Shown piece after piece: positions 1-10,136 of a DNA stretch of 64,000 nucleotides. The stretch lies in contig OX465597.1 in NCBI GenBank assembly GCA_950022295.1, forward strand, positions 397,115,016 to 397,179,015. Reading direction: 5' to 3'. Numbering within the stretch: position 1 is the stretch's first letter; each line of letters opens with the position of its first letter. This stretch comes from Bromus sterilis. Its lineage: Eukaryota > Streptophyta > Magnoliopsida > Poales > Poaceae. The position numbers and the translations under genes are program-made. The notes below the pieces were generated by a model, which did no database searches, was not told where the DNA came from, and was given only the letters and a program-made list of their open reading frames with translations.

Positions 1-597
1 ATGATTTATGAGTAAATCATTGAACAAAGAGTTAAGTTTATCCTTTAGTGTCTGAAGAGAACTGAGGATACATCTCAAATTGGTAAAGGATAGTGGACTT
101 GACCATAAATGTTATGCTGGTTCAAGTTTTGACACTAACCTAGAAAATTGAGATATCATACTAATGAATGCCTAAGTTGAAAGAAACATGGTTAGACATC
201 AAAGTTGCATACAATGCACTAAGGATTAAATCTACATTGATGTGGCTGCTTTAGAAGTAGCAGGAGTTATATTATGGCTTAAAGAAGTTCGACTTCTGAT
301 TGAGTGAGTTTCAATTGTGCATGACTATGGGAAAGTCCGCGTGACCCATCGGATGTCATTGCTATGACACAGCAAACGAAGTCTCACTTCACCGCCAAAT
401 ATATATACCTCATCATTATAGTGGATAATGAAGGAATGTCAAATTAGGTGACATTATGATTTGCAAAAGGACATACGGTTCTGAATGGTACCCAGACCGT
501 TGATACAACCTCCTCCACGGGCAAGCATGATCAATAAGGAGTTATGATCCAGAGAAAATGCAACTAGATTATTTGTACTCTAGTGCAAGTGGGAGAC
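1..597 (+). mobile_element. C1: 3' internal remnant of a Copia element
   Basis: This is the last part of the internal region of a Copia LTR retrotransposon, directly upstream of its 3' LTR. No open frame of useful length survives. Short stretches look like a decayed C-terminal RNase H region, but the frame is broken repeatedly. The purine-rich AAGTGGGAGAC at 587-597 abuts the LTR and is the polypurine tract that primes plus-strand DNA, as in BARE1/WIS/Angela elements. The rest of the element lies left of the window. The Copia call is firm from the LTR; the RNase H reading is weak. Confidence 0.65.
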
Positions 598-2388
598 TGT
601 TGGGAATGTGCCCTAGAGGCAAATAAAATATGTTTTATCGAGCATATTCCATTAGTTCATAATACGTTTGATACTATGCTATAACTTTATTAAGCGGAAA
701 CATTAATACAGGTGTGGTATACAAACAACCAGGTCCCTAGTAAACCCTAGTATACTAGTCCATTGGGTGATTGATGATCAAGGTTTCCTGATCATGAGAC
801 AATGGCGTCTGTTGACAATGGAGTCGTATCATTGGATAATGATATGATGGACATACACCCACCAGAAGTGTTGCGATGTGATCAAGTCACATAGTTCGAC
901 ATTGCGATAACTATAACGTAGTGACCAGATCCTTTGACCGTAATGATCATACGTAATTGTCATCTATGAGGAGACTTTGATTTGTATCCCACCGCCCGAC
1001 TGAAATATGCTGGACATAACAGTGCACTTTGGGTATTCCGAAATAGATGGTTGATGAGTATGCAAATAGATCAAAGCGGGATTTGTCCATCCGTGTGACG
1101 GATAGGTACTCTGGGCCCACTCGGTGATATTGCATCATAAAGTTTGTAAACGTGTGACTAGGTCACGGAGCTGTAATATCACGGGAATGAGTAAACTTGT
1201 TTGTTGAGAACAAGGACGAACTAGGTATAGTGGATACCGATGATCAAACCTCGGACAAGCAAAGTACCCCAGGACAAAGGGAACAGGCACACGGTTAACG
1301 GATGCAACAGCGATTGAAGTTCATTCGATGGAAGCGCAGGGGCTATCAAGGATTGTAACCAGATCCAATTGATTAGTCATTGATCAATGAGAATTGTCTC
1401 GATCATGTCTGCTGTTTCCCGGACCGTAGGGTGTTACACTTAAGGGTACTCGACGCAGTAAGGATTGATTCGGGATCACCGGAGAAATTGGAGAGAACAC
1501 TGGAATTGTTCCGATGAAGGCCGGAAGTTGTTCCAGGTATTTTGAAAGGTTCAAAATATATTTAATAATGTTTAATATATGTTTTATTATTTAATTATCT
1601 GAATTAAATATTAAAATGTATTTAAATATAATTAAAAATGGAAGAAAAGGCACATGGGCCTCATAGGGCCCATTAGGGGGAGAGGGAGTCCTCCCCCATG
1701 GGCCATGGCGCCATGAAGGGGGCCCACCCCCTAGGGCTGCGCCATTTTCCCTCCCCTTGGGATTAGTCCCACCCCGGAAGTGGAGGGGAGGGTGGCACCC
1801 CTCCTTGGCCTATATAAGGAGGGGTAGGGTGCCGTTTTTTCTTCATACAAATTGATTTGAGACAAGTTTCTCTCATCTCTCTCTCCCTCCTTTCTCCTTC
1901 CTCGAGTGGACTCCCCTTGTTTGGAGTCTACACTTGGTTGGGGATTTCTCCACTATACGCACGCCGTCGTGCTGCTGGAATCGGGATCCGAATCCATCTT
2001 CTTTCCGCTGCTCTACTGGTTCGGAGCCCGGAGGGACGTCGGGTATACTGTATGTGTATAATCCCGCGAGGCACTACACTTGTGGTGCTACTTCATCGTC
2101 GTGGTCGTATCGCGAGGTCTTCATCGACAACGTTCCGACGGGGACGTAATCCCGTCATCGGTCCACAAGGATCGGGTGGCTGCAGGAGTCATCGTGGATC
2201 TGCGCGGCATCGGGGATTGCCGGTACGACTACACCAACCACGTTCATGCGGGAACGTTTCCCGCTTAACAGACTACATACTGGTATGTGATCTATTTCTG
2301 TCCGTTACTTGCATCGCTATAGCATAGGTCTTGGGTATGGGTCTCGTAGGTTATGAAAAATTTGTGATTTCTGCCCCGAACCCCAATA
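598..2388 (+). repeat. C1: 3' LTR, BARE1/WIS/Angela-type Copia
   Basis: A complete LTR of about 1.79 kb, the usual BARE1 size. It opens TGTTGGGAATGTGCCCTAGAGG, close to the family start TGTTGGAAATATGCCCTAGAGG, and ends near CCCCAATA where CCCAACA is expected. A TATATAA box lies at 1811-1817, followed by a transcribed part rich in short GC-rich segments. At 2389 the sequence becomes an unrelated Gypsy LTR whose intact relatives read GTTCACTAGTGATG there, so this side is the target site. ORFs inside the LTR are not coding. Confidence 0.85.
1811..1817 (+). promoter_or_regulatory. TATA box of the Copia LTR
   Basis: TATATAA followed by GGAGGGG inside the LTR, in the place where BARE1-type LTRs have their promoter. 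Transcription would start about 30 bp downstream. The call comes from sequence and position only. Confidence 0.55.
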
Positions 2389-3684
2389 GTTCTCTAGTGA
2401 TGTCTCTCTCCCAAAAGACGATAAAACTTCTATGCAAGGTAAACAAATTACAGAAGGGCAATTGACAGGATTATGAACGCACCGCAATGCTAACTATGCT
2501 ACAAAAGAAAGGAAGAGGCTCAAAAGCACGGGCAGTACGCCAAAATAAGTAGACCGTAATCCAAATGCATCTACTACTAATCATCCACCTTGAGATATCT
2601 ATCCAGAACATCTCGCTGGTATTAAGTTGCGAGCCCCACCCAAAGTGTAAACCCAAAGCAACAGACAACTGCATTAAAAAGAACTTTGCGTAAAGTAAAC
2701 AATCCTTGCAACCGCGGTTACAAGCACCGTTGTTTTCCCCCTTGTGGCAACAACACATCCCCTAGACTCATGTTTCTGTCACTCAAGCGTGTCATCAGGG
2801 GGCATGAACCCACAATCGAGCATAACGTTCCCTCTTGGAGTTACTACCTACTACTTGGCCAAAGCAATAAACAGCAACGGAGAACATGCAAGAATTACTT
2901 AGGAACAAAAATATAAGAGGTAAAAACCAAATATATTACTCTATCACAATCTGAACATAATCTCATAATCCATCAGATCCCATCAAACCCAGCATAGGAA
3001 TAGAAGAAAGATTACAAAAGTGCCTCGATCATGTAGGGCAGCTCACGAGGTCTAAACCAGAAGAACAAAGAGGGGATGAGAACATCACATAGCTACTGAT
3101 CACGGACCCATGGTCCAAGGAAAACTACTCACGAGACATCCGGGGAGCATCCATGGTGGAGAGGAGACTCCCGGAGGTCAATCCTCACTCCGACAGGGTG
3201 CCGGGAAGAGGTCTTCTGGTGCTCCCGATCTTGGAAGCGCGGTGGCGGCGGAACAGAGGCGAGTTTGCGAAATAGGGTTCTGTCTTCGGAGTTTCCCCGT
3301 GACGGAGAATAAATAGGATAAGGGGGGCAGCTAGAGGTGGACCAGGGGCCCCAGGCGCCCCCCTGGCGCGGCCAGGGGTGGGGCCGCGCCGGGTGGCCTC
3401 CTGGGCCCCCCTGGCTCCCCTCTGGCCCCTTTCGGGCTCTTCGCGAAGCTTCCTTCACGCTGATTTTTTATCTGAATTTTCCCGAATTTTTCTGGCACTT
3501 TTTATATGGGGGAAAACTGAAATAGAAAAACAGCAGAAAACAGGAACTGGCACTGGGGTGCACTGAGTTAATAGGTTAGTCCAAATATGATCAAAAGTGT
3601 ATGAAAGTGTATCTAGGTCATAGCAATATCACACAAAACATGCATGGAGCAAGCAAAAATTATAGATACGTTTTGGACGTATCA
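2389..3684 (-). repeat. G0: Athila-like type A LTR, cut by C1
   Basis: This minus-strand LTR begins, in its own sense, at 3684 with TGATACGTCCAAAACGTATC and matches the LTRs at 51799-53190 and 58228-59622 along its length. The outer ~350 bp are missing because C1 inserted near the CTAGTGATGTCTCTC block. To its right lies the plus-strand tail of G1 rather than a PPT, so this is either a solo LTR or the 5' LTR of an element reaching left of the window. Its GC-rich middle (about 3300-3440) makes spurious ORFs on both strands. Confidence 0.75.
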
Positions 3685-4109
3685 CGCTCATCCATTGCAT
3701 GAGTGCTCAAAATGTCGAAAAGGAGTGGATCATTTTGACTTGTACCTGGCTAGTGGTCTCGGGATGAGTCAAGATAAGATTCCAAAGAAGACCAAGTGTG
3801 AAAATTTAGTAGATTGAGTTCTCAACATAAAAATACTTTTTCTCGTATATCCCTATCCCCTTTCTTGCACGCAAACACCATTTGGAGACATTCGAGTCAC
3901 GGACAGCGAGAGCTCTTGCACCTTTATGTTCTTATGTTGCTTGTTTCAATGCCAAATATAGACTCTTGCCTGTTATGACTTGAATTGAATTACATGCCTT
4001 GATTGCTTTACTTAAAAGTTATTATATGATTGTTAGCATGTCACCACAGAAATTATGCTTGTTATCATTTACCTACTCGAGGACGAGCAGGAATTAAGAT
4101 TGGGGATGT
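3685..4109 (+). mobile_element. G1: Athila-like non-coding tail
   Basis: This is the end of the internal region of a plus-strand Athila-like element. It is nearly identical to 28684-29108 (G4) and is found inverted at 34573-35000 and 53191-53620. It holds no gene. It ends in a PPT-like AAGATTGGGGATGT just before the 3' LTR at 4110. The upstream part of G1 is separated from it by G0 and C1 and lies outside the window. Confidence 0.75.
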
Positions 4110-4707
4110 TGATACGTCCAAAACGTATCTATAATTTCTGCTTGCTCCATGCCTCTTTTTTGTGATATTGCTATGATATTGATGAACTTCCATACACTTT
4201 TGATCATATTTGGACTAACCTATTAATTCAGTGCACCCCAGTGCCAGTTCCTGTTTTCTGCTGTTTTTCTATTTCAGGTTTCCCCCTTATTAAAAGTACC
4301 AAAAAAATTCCAGGAAAAATATAGGAAAAATCAGCGTACCAGAAGCTTCGCGAAGATCCCGAGAGGGGCCAGAGGGGAGCCAGGGGGGCCCCAGGCGGCC
4401 AGAGGGCGCGACCCCACCCCTGGCCGCGCCAGGGGGGGGGGGGGGCGCCTGGAGCCCCTGGCCCACCTCTGGCTGCCCCTTTCGCCTATTTATTCCCCGT
4501 GACGGGAAACCCTCGGGAACAGAACCCTTTTTCGCGATCTCTCCTCTGTTCCGCCGCCGCCGCACTTCCAAGATCGGGAGCACCAGAAGACCTCTTCCCG
4601 GCACCCTGCCGGAGGGAGGAATCACCCCCGAGAGCTTCTCCACCACCATGGATGCTTCCCGGATGAACCGTGAGTAGTCCACCTTGGACCATGGGTCTAT
4701 GATCAGT
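4110..4707 (+). repeat. G1: 3' LTR, truncated
   Basis: A type A LTR that starts TGATACGTCCAAAACG right after the PPT. It follows the LTR at 29109-30779 up to the block GGTCTATGATCAGT, then stops after about 600 bp where 1.67 kb is expected. The missing part and the 5' part of the next element (X1) were probably lost in one deletion. Confidence 0.75.
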
Positions 4708-4720
4708 CAACTTTCGAAGA

Positions 4721-4880
4721 CAGCTCTCGATTGCAAAGGACTCGAACACAGCTCTCGGTTGCAAAGGACCCGAAGACACATTCCATTACAAAGACTCAAG
4801 CACAGTTCGCATTACAAGGACCCGAAGATCATTCTTAGTACAAAAATTCGAAGTACATTGGATAGAAGGCAGCTCTGATT
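4721..4880 (+). repeat. Degenerate ~28-bp tandem repeat in X1
   Basis: About five imperfect units built on the pattern CAGCTCTCGATTGCAAAGGA followed by CTCGAA or CCCGAA. The units drift to the right (CATTCCATTACAAAGACTC, CAGTTCGCATTACAAGGA). The array lies just past the truncation point, downstream of the antisense gene. No coding role is visible. Confidence 0.55.
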
Positions 4881-5093
4881 ACTTGAAAACAATCCTCATT
4901 ACATGGAGAACCAACCTAGTTACAAAAGACACAAGCAGCCGATAAGTCTACAACATCAATAACCCAAGGAATTATGACTTCTACATGTGTGCCCATGCTG
5001 GGATAATTGGCACTAAGACAACGAGCATCATCACAGACAAAGGAGGAGTCGAAGCAGCCAGCTCATGATGTCAATGACATAACAAAAGTTCTA

Positions 5094-5735
5094 CTAGGTC
5101 GCCTGGCGCGCCCGCTTGATCAGTGGCTTGACATCGAGATTCTCCTTAGAGCCGGAGGAGGAAGCAGTTGAAGACGGCACAACATCACCACCCGCAGAGT
5201 CACCGGAGGAGGAAGCAGTTGAAGACGTTGGTTCAGAATTCCTCGACCTGCCAGAACCATCGCTGCTTGTCTCCGGCCAGTACGGATCCATGCGGTTTCC
5301 GCTCGGGTCAAAGGCGCGGATGATAAGAGTGTATTCGCCATCAAAACGGCAACAAAGAGTGTCACTATCACGCAAGTTCAAGCATCGAGCAAACGACTTC
5401 CACCCAAAGCCAAGAAAAATCAAGCGGGAACTATCGATCTCCAACTTAACATAAGAAGGAGATCGAGCACACCCCTGAAGACGAAGCAGCAAGCCATCAA
5501 TACTGCGCTCAGAAACAAGGGCAGAAAATGCAGAAGGAAGCAGAATGCGAGCGGCGTTCCGGCCACGGACGTGCAGGAGGAAATCATAGCGCCAAAAACC
5601 CTCCTTCGAGGAAGAGGAGGAAGCCGTCGATGGTGCACCATGACGGCCGCCGCGAGAGGAGCGCGGAGTACAACCACCGCGGCCACGGCGAACACGGCCG
5701 CGGACGATCTTACCCGCACCTCGCTTGGGTCCCAT
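5094..5735 (-). CDS. B3 DNA-binding-domain-like protein, antisense in X1
   Basis: An uninterrupted 213-codon ORF read against the element. Residues 1-43 are basic and Gly/Arg/Ser-rich. Residues 48-148 fit the plant B3 fold pattern: an N-terminal strand with RILLPSAFSALV (63-74), a middle strand VKLEIDSS, then GWKSFARCLNLRDSDTLCCR (111-130) and a closing strand that ends in AFDPSG (141-146). Plant B3 proteins typically show GW-x-F-x6-L-x2-GD and FD-x-SG in this order; here the usual GD is SD. Residues 155-195 are acidic and Ser/Thr-rich, with an in-frame 17-codon duplication at DNA level (5152-5176 and 5203-5227). A TATAAATA lies 72-79 nt upstream of the ATG. B3 proteins bind DNA in the nucleus; that role here is inferred. 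It is most likely a host domain captured by the element. Confidence 0.55.
   Translation of the reverse strand: MGPKRGAGKIVRGRVRRGRGGCTPRSSRGGRHGAPSTASSSSSKEGFWRYDFLLHVRGRNAARILLPSAFSALVSERSIDGLLLRLQGCARSPSYVKLEIDSSRLIFLGFGWKSFARCLNLRDSDTLCCRFDGEYTLIIRAFDPSGNRMDPYWPETSSDGSGRSRNSEPTSSTASSSGDSAGGDVVPSSTASSSGSKENLDVKPLIKRARQAT
5152..5227 (-). repeat. 25-bp direct repeat inside the B3-like ORF
   Basis: CCGGAGGAGGAAGCAGTTGA plus GACG occurs at 5152-5176 and 5203-5227, with a 51-bp period. The period equals 17 codons, so it duplicates the SSTASSSG segment without breaking the frame. Confidence 0.8.
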
Positions 5736-5806
5736 AAGAGGAGGAAGAGAAAGAGGAGCAAGATGAGCAGAGGTCGTACACTGCTGCTAGACGAAGAAGA
5801 AGGGTC

Positions 5807-5814
5807 TATTTATA
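5807..5814 (-). promoter_or_regulatory. TATA box upstream of the antisense B3-like ORF
   Basis: On the minus strand this reads TATAAATA followed by GACCC, 72-79 nt before the ATG at 5735. That is a normal distance for a plant core promoter with a short 5' leader. It supports the ORF being transcribed separately from the element, but this is positional evidence only. Confidence 0.4.
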
Positions 5815-6210
5815 GCACAAACCCAAGAGCACACAGAAGCCCAGACGACGGCAACAATTAATTCAAAGACCAAGCATGCCGGGCGATTCGAATTCAGAGA
5901 CAAAGATTCCTTCACACGGGCGGCACTGTGCGCTGGACGCTTCAAATCTCGCGCGTTTTCAATGCGCGCACCGATAACTCAACAGGCGGCCGCAGCACGC
6001 CACCAACAACCATCATTATGACCGGTCATGAAGATATGACGGTTCGCAGACAGAGCATCTTTGACGGTCCTCCAGCAAAGAGATCGTTATCCTTACCAAG
6101 AAGAGGTAAATTAAAATGGCAGCGCAAAAAATATAGCTTGCAAGCACCGTTTTTACTAACTCAAATACATTTTTCAAATATATTTAACTCCCATCGGGAG
6201 CATCTCCACT

Positions 6211-6575
6211 AGAGTTTCGGGTGCTCCCTCACCTAAAGAGTAAATATGTGCTCGAGTGGTCACTCGCACTCACAGAGTCCTGAGTGCTCCCTCACTCGAA
6301 AAAGAAAATGCGCTCGGGTACTTTATCACCCGAAAGGAAAAGAAAAGACGTGCTCGAGTGACTACTCGCACCCATGAGAGTTTCGGGTGCTCCCTCACCT
6401 AAAAGAAAAGACGTGCTCGAGTGATTACTCGCACACATGAAGAGTTTCGGGTGCTCCCTCACCACGACAGAAGATAAGCAGACCCGCACTCGCCAGATCG
6501 AGCGATCCCAGAGTATCGGGTGCTCCCTCACCCTGAGAGCGAAGGCGATACTTGAGTGATTACTTACAAAACTCT
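6211..6575 (+). repeat. Degenerate tandem repeat with GGGTGCTCCCTCAC core
   Basis: Five units of roughly 60-100 bp, each starting AGAGT(TTC/CCT/ATC)GGGTGCTCCCTCAC and most ending in CTCGAGTG-x-TACTCGCAC. Similar low-complexity blocks are common near the 3' end of long Gypsy elements. ORFs across it are artefacts. Confidence 0.65.
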
Positions 6576-7204
6576 AAGTACCTGAACACTCAAAGACCTC
6601 TCGAGCAAGTACTCCTCTACATTACTCCTCGCCCGAGCGCTCGACCAAGCTCCGCGAGGGACTGCTCAAACAGCTCACTTGATTGTTTATTCCAAGTGGG
6701 TGCATCATCAACTAGGCTCCGCGCCTCAATAAAATACATATTCCTGGAACACGATACACTGTGCCCAGATGCCACGCAAGCTTAGCGTGTAAGTAAGACC
6801 CCGCTGCGCAGATCGTCCGGGATGGGACTTGCCGCAGAGCGATTTCACTCCCAATCTTTTCCATGCGCTTGCATGATAGAAAAAGCTGGGCGGACGCGCC
6901 TAGGCTACGAACTTTGCTGGCGGCAATTGATCACTGTAAGACCTGCAACAACATGACTTTTGCTCGACACCAGTGTTCCAAGCTCATGTCGAGGGACGTG
7001 GGTTTGATTGGGCTACTGCGGTTTTTGCCACTAGTGCAATTCACCAAGGCTCAACTAGTCGACTCCTTGGGCCCTTTCAGCTTAGCATCCCTCGAAACAG
7101 GTTTTGTCATGGCCCCGGACTTCCAGCGACCCGCGGTTGAACCGTGCATACATAAAAACGACGCAAGTATGGACTCGAGTCCCTGCGCGACTCTTCGAGC
7201 CCCC

Positions 7205-7222
7205 CAGACAATCGGGGGCTAC
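7205..7222 (+). other. X1 polypurine tract region
   Basis: CAGACAATCGGGGGCTAC immediately precedes the LTR start TGACGAGG. A G-run with a short spacer before TG is the usual plus-strand primer in this type of element. Confidence 0.6.
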
Positions 7223-7669
7223 TGACGAGGGGGTGACCCCACGACTCCTATGGATGAGCCTACCCGGTGTACCTGAAGACAGAAGGCCCACAGAGATGCC
7301 GCCTGGGCCCAGCCTTGCCCCACTATTGGCACCGACGTAGGAGTCCGCGACTCATAAGGAAGGTGCAAACTTGCCATACGGTATGAGATCAGGGTTAGGA
7401 AACCTCATCTGTAATCTCAGACGGACTCCTCGAGACCTAGCCTAGTATATAAGGGCTAGGAGGGGAGACGTCGAGATCAAGCAATACACAATCTGTAACC
7501 CTAGACTTGTCTGCACTAGCCTTGGCTCCCCTGTAATCGCCATCTCCAATCAATAACATCGAGAACGAACGTATCCTCCTGTTAGCCGACGAGCTATCGT
7601 CCAACCTGTGCCTCTCATGATTAACCTAGGGTCCCTGACCATAGGATTTGCCGGGGTACATCCCCGTCA
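7223..7669 (+). repeat. X1: 3' LTR
   Basis: A 447-bp LTR with inverted ends TGACG...CGTCA, a TATA box TATATAA at 7446-7452, and a GC-rich unique 5' part. The 5-bp target copy on the right is GTGGA (7670-7674); its left partner was lost with the 5' end of the element. Confidence 0.75.
7446..7452 (+). promoter_or_regulatory. TATA box of X1 LTR
   Basis: TATATAA followed by GGGCTAGGAGGGG inside the 3' LTR. Its position fits an LTR promoter. Confidence 0.5.
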
Positions 7670-9624
7670 GTGGATGTTGCATGGCAATGTATCTCGGAAA
7701 GGCTATGGAAATGCCTTGATAGGTAGGTATAGTGGATGTTTTGAGGAAGGATATAATGACGCTTATGATGACAGAGCGTATTGTGCCAAGGATTTGGATG
7801 CACCGGCGAAGTATGCGCCTACTCTCGAGGCGAGAAAGGGCAATGCACGGTACCGAAGAGGCTAGAAAAATATGGCTAGTTGGAAATGTCAACTTTCGAA
7901 TACTCACATTAGTCTGAAGAACTCATGCACTTATTATCGGTAACTCTCAATCTAATAAGGAGGTTCACAAAGAGACAAGTATCCCGATTAGGAGTGTATG
8001 GGGGTTTGGTTATCCTTGCGCATCCTCGACTCATGGTACATGAGTGTACTCTAATATTCGATCCCTCCAAAGATTAGTGATCCATCTAGTAGCTAAAGTT
8101 CTCAACTAATTTTGTAGGTTTTTCGAAAATAAACACGGATTGCCCAAAATACGACATCTATCACTAATAGGCTAAAGCTCTTGACACCAAAAGTTCAAAC
8201 ATTACTCATGGCAATACCTCAAAACTATTGCAAGTTACTACTACAATTGAATAGCAACCTCAATTACCTACTTCAAGTCAAGACACAAAACTCAGTGCAA
8301 CAGGCAAACTCTCTAAACAAGGTAAACATGAAAACTCAAGAGAGTTCCAGCAACAAACTAAACAAAACCTCTTAAAAAGATAAGCATGAAAACTAAGAGC
8401 TAAACATGACAGCAGCTACGAAAAAGATAAAGAGCACACACAGCAAGGATAAGCATGAAAATCCTATGATGTGTTCTAGATTTTGAAAGTGGAGTGTGTT
8501 TCTCTCCCACACAAAGTAAGACGGGATCTAACTTGTTATGAACAGCAAGCAAAGCTAAAGAAAAATAAAACCTAAGAGCGAGACACTCCAAGCATAGCAC
8601 ATAACACATGAAGTGATAAAAATATAGTGAGACGAAGGACGAGCTGATTATTGTTGATGGAGAAGGGGATGCACGGGGGCATCCCCAAGCTTAGACGCTT
8701 GAGTCTACTTGAATATTTGTTGGGGATGCATGGGGGCATCCCCAAGCTTGAGCGCTTGACACTCCCGAATCTTCTTTCATCATCTTCCATCGCACACTTG
8801 AAAACTCCCTTCATACATAACTCGTCATAAGCTGATTAGAGAGGTTAGTACCCTTAATAAATAATTTTCCCCACAGGATATAAAGATATTCTTGAAGAGC
8901 TACTGTTTCTCAAGATTTCCAAAAGGTTTTTGCAAAGAAAAATCAAGCTTAAGGTTTGCAAAAGTTAGGAGAGACAAAATGTGGCAGAATCTGTGAAAAA
9001 TAGAACAACAGGTAGTAAAGAATTTTTTAGGGGTACTTCTGCAACTCAAATTAAAAAACTCAGAACGTACGAAAGTTCCGTTATTGTATAGATCATGCTG
9101 TGTAAAAATTTCAGATAAAAAAGATGAACTGATGATTTGATCTGATTTTTCCCGTCACGAGGACAGAATCTGTTTTCTGGACAGCATGTCACAACTTTCA
9201 CTTCCCTTGTCATATGTGGCTATAACTTGGCACAAAGCTTGAAAATAAGGATACAATGATGCTGCTACAGTAGTAAAAATCATCAATACCACTAAAAACT
9301 GAAAGTAAAAACTCAAACTAAAGATAACAAGGGTTGTCTCCCTGGAGATCTTTCTTTATAGCCATAAAGATAGGCTTAAGATTTTAATGATGCTCTCGTA
9401 GGAATAAGAGTTGAAGAATAAAAGAGAGCATCAAGAAGCAAATATCAAACACATTTAAGTCTAAAATTCTTCCTATGCAAAGGGATCTTGTAGAGAAATA
9501 ACTCATTGAAGCATAAAGATATTAGCATAGGAAGGCAAAATAAGTGCAACTTCAAAACTTTCAACATAAAGAGAGGGAACTTGATATTATTGGAATATCT
9601 ATAAGAATATGTTACCCTCTCATA
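7670..9624 (-). mobile_element. G2 non-coding tail
   Basis: An AT-rich region without a gene, colinear with the tails of G3 (19864-22345, inverted relative to this), G6 and G7. It contains the hairpin pair at 8665-8686 and 8722-8743, a conserved block around CAGAATCTGTTTTCTGGACA (9165-9190), and a block near 9330-9400 that starts the tail after the ORF. ORFs here are chance. Confidence 0.7.
8665..8743 (-). repeat. Paired hairpins in G2 tail
   Basis: Two 22-nt units at 8665-8686 and 8722-8743 each have the 8-bp stem GGGGATGC/GCATCCCC around a 6-nt G-rich loop. Each is followed by CCAAGCTT, which gives the PPT-like 13-mer on the minus strand. The unit starts are 57 nt apart, as in G3, G6 and G7. 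Confidence 0.8.
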
Positions 9625-9871
9625 TTAATTTTCAGTGGGATCATGAATAAACTCAACAATATAAGTATCAGATAAAAAATTCTTATCATGATCCACAAGC
9701 ATAGAAAATTTATTACTCTCCACATAAGAAAAATCCTTCTCATTAGTAATAGTGGGAGCAAACTCAAGAAAATAGCTATCACATGAATCATTCTTATTAT
9801 GATACATTTCCAAACATTTATTCTTTATAGCATAAGTGTCATCACAATAATCATCATAGATAGGAGGCAAA
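9625..9871 (-). pseudogene. G2 acidic ORF, C-terminal part
   Basis: This is the second half of the type B ORF, separated from its start at 15593 by T1. It is rich in Asp, Tyr and Asn (PPIYDDYCDDTYAIKNKC; SCDSYFLEFAPTITNEKDF; DTYIVEFIHDPTEN) and matches the G5 ORF residue by residue over most of its length. With the first part it makes 170 codons in one frame once T1 and one target copy are left out, so nothing but T1 disrupts it. The stop falls where G3 and G5 continue with YYEKGT. Function is unknown and I recognise no domain. Confidence 0.6.
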
Positions 9872-10136
9872 TGTCGTCAATAAGTGACGGCAGATGCCAT
9901 GGGGATGGCTAAAGTGAGGGGAAGACGCGAGGAAGAAGATGTCGATGGTGTCGGAATCGGGTTGGGCATAAACACGGTGACGGACACCACGATGTACCCA
10001 GGTTCGGGGCTCTCCGGAGAGATAACACCCCTACTTCTGCTTATCTCTTATATATCAATGGAACTGAGCTACAATAACTGCTTCTCTATCTACTCAGAGG
10101 AAGGTGAGCGCTGCCGTGGGCAAGGCTCTCTCCTGC
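9872..10136 (-). repeat. T1: remnant of the 3' LTR
   Basis: This aligns almost base for base with 14309-14573, the same end of the 5' LTR, beginning TGTCGTC(A/G)ATAAGTGACGG. It stops at CTCTCTCCTGCTTC, after which pol sequence follows. The break has a few shared bases (CTGCTT), which fits illegitimate recombination. Confidence 0.8.

Larger units (their letters stand above)
4708..7669 (+). mobile_element. X1: 5'-truncated LTR element carrying an antisense B3-like gene
   Basis: The right end is certain: a PPT-like CAATCGGGGGCTAC followed by a 447-bp LTR from TGACGAGGGGG to CCCCGTCA. To the right, 7670 resumes the tail of G2. No gag or pol is present, and the left end meets a truncated G1 LTR without TSD, so the 5' LTR and any pol genes are gone. 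The remaining internal region holds degenerate tandem repeats at both ends (4721-4880 and 6211-6575) and an antisense ORF at 5094-5735. I see nothing recognisable in 6576-7200. Gypsy is likely from the terminal motifs; the lineage is open. Confidence 0.65.

Noticed and set aside
1857..2327. 156-codon ORF in the Copia LTR
   Set aside because: It lies wholly in the LTR, in the region after the TATA box where BARE-type LTRs have short leader ORFs by chance.
3129..3566. Pro/Gly-rich ORFs in the GC-rich middle of the type A LTRs (also near 4290-4780, 26335-26781, 29273-29720, 52606-53069, 59037-59501)
   Set aside because: They lie in LTRs, occur on both strands of the same DNA, and differ in frame and length from copy to copy.
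4721..6575. CRISPR-like array in the X1 repeats
   Set aside because: Units are adjacent or irregular and degenerate, with no uniform spacers, and the genome is a plant's.
8572..8814. Repeated ~80-codon ORFs over the hairpin region (also 20432-20710, 55216-55458, 60886-61128)
   Set aside because: They look conserved only because the underlying tail DNA is. The reading frame is on opposite strands relative to the element's sense, and other frames are equally open. I treat the DNA or RNA structure as the signal.
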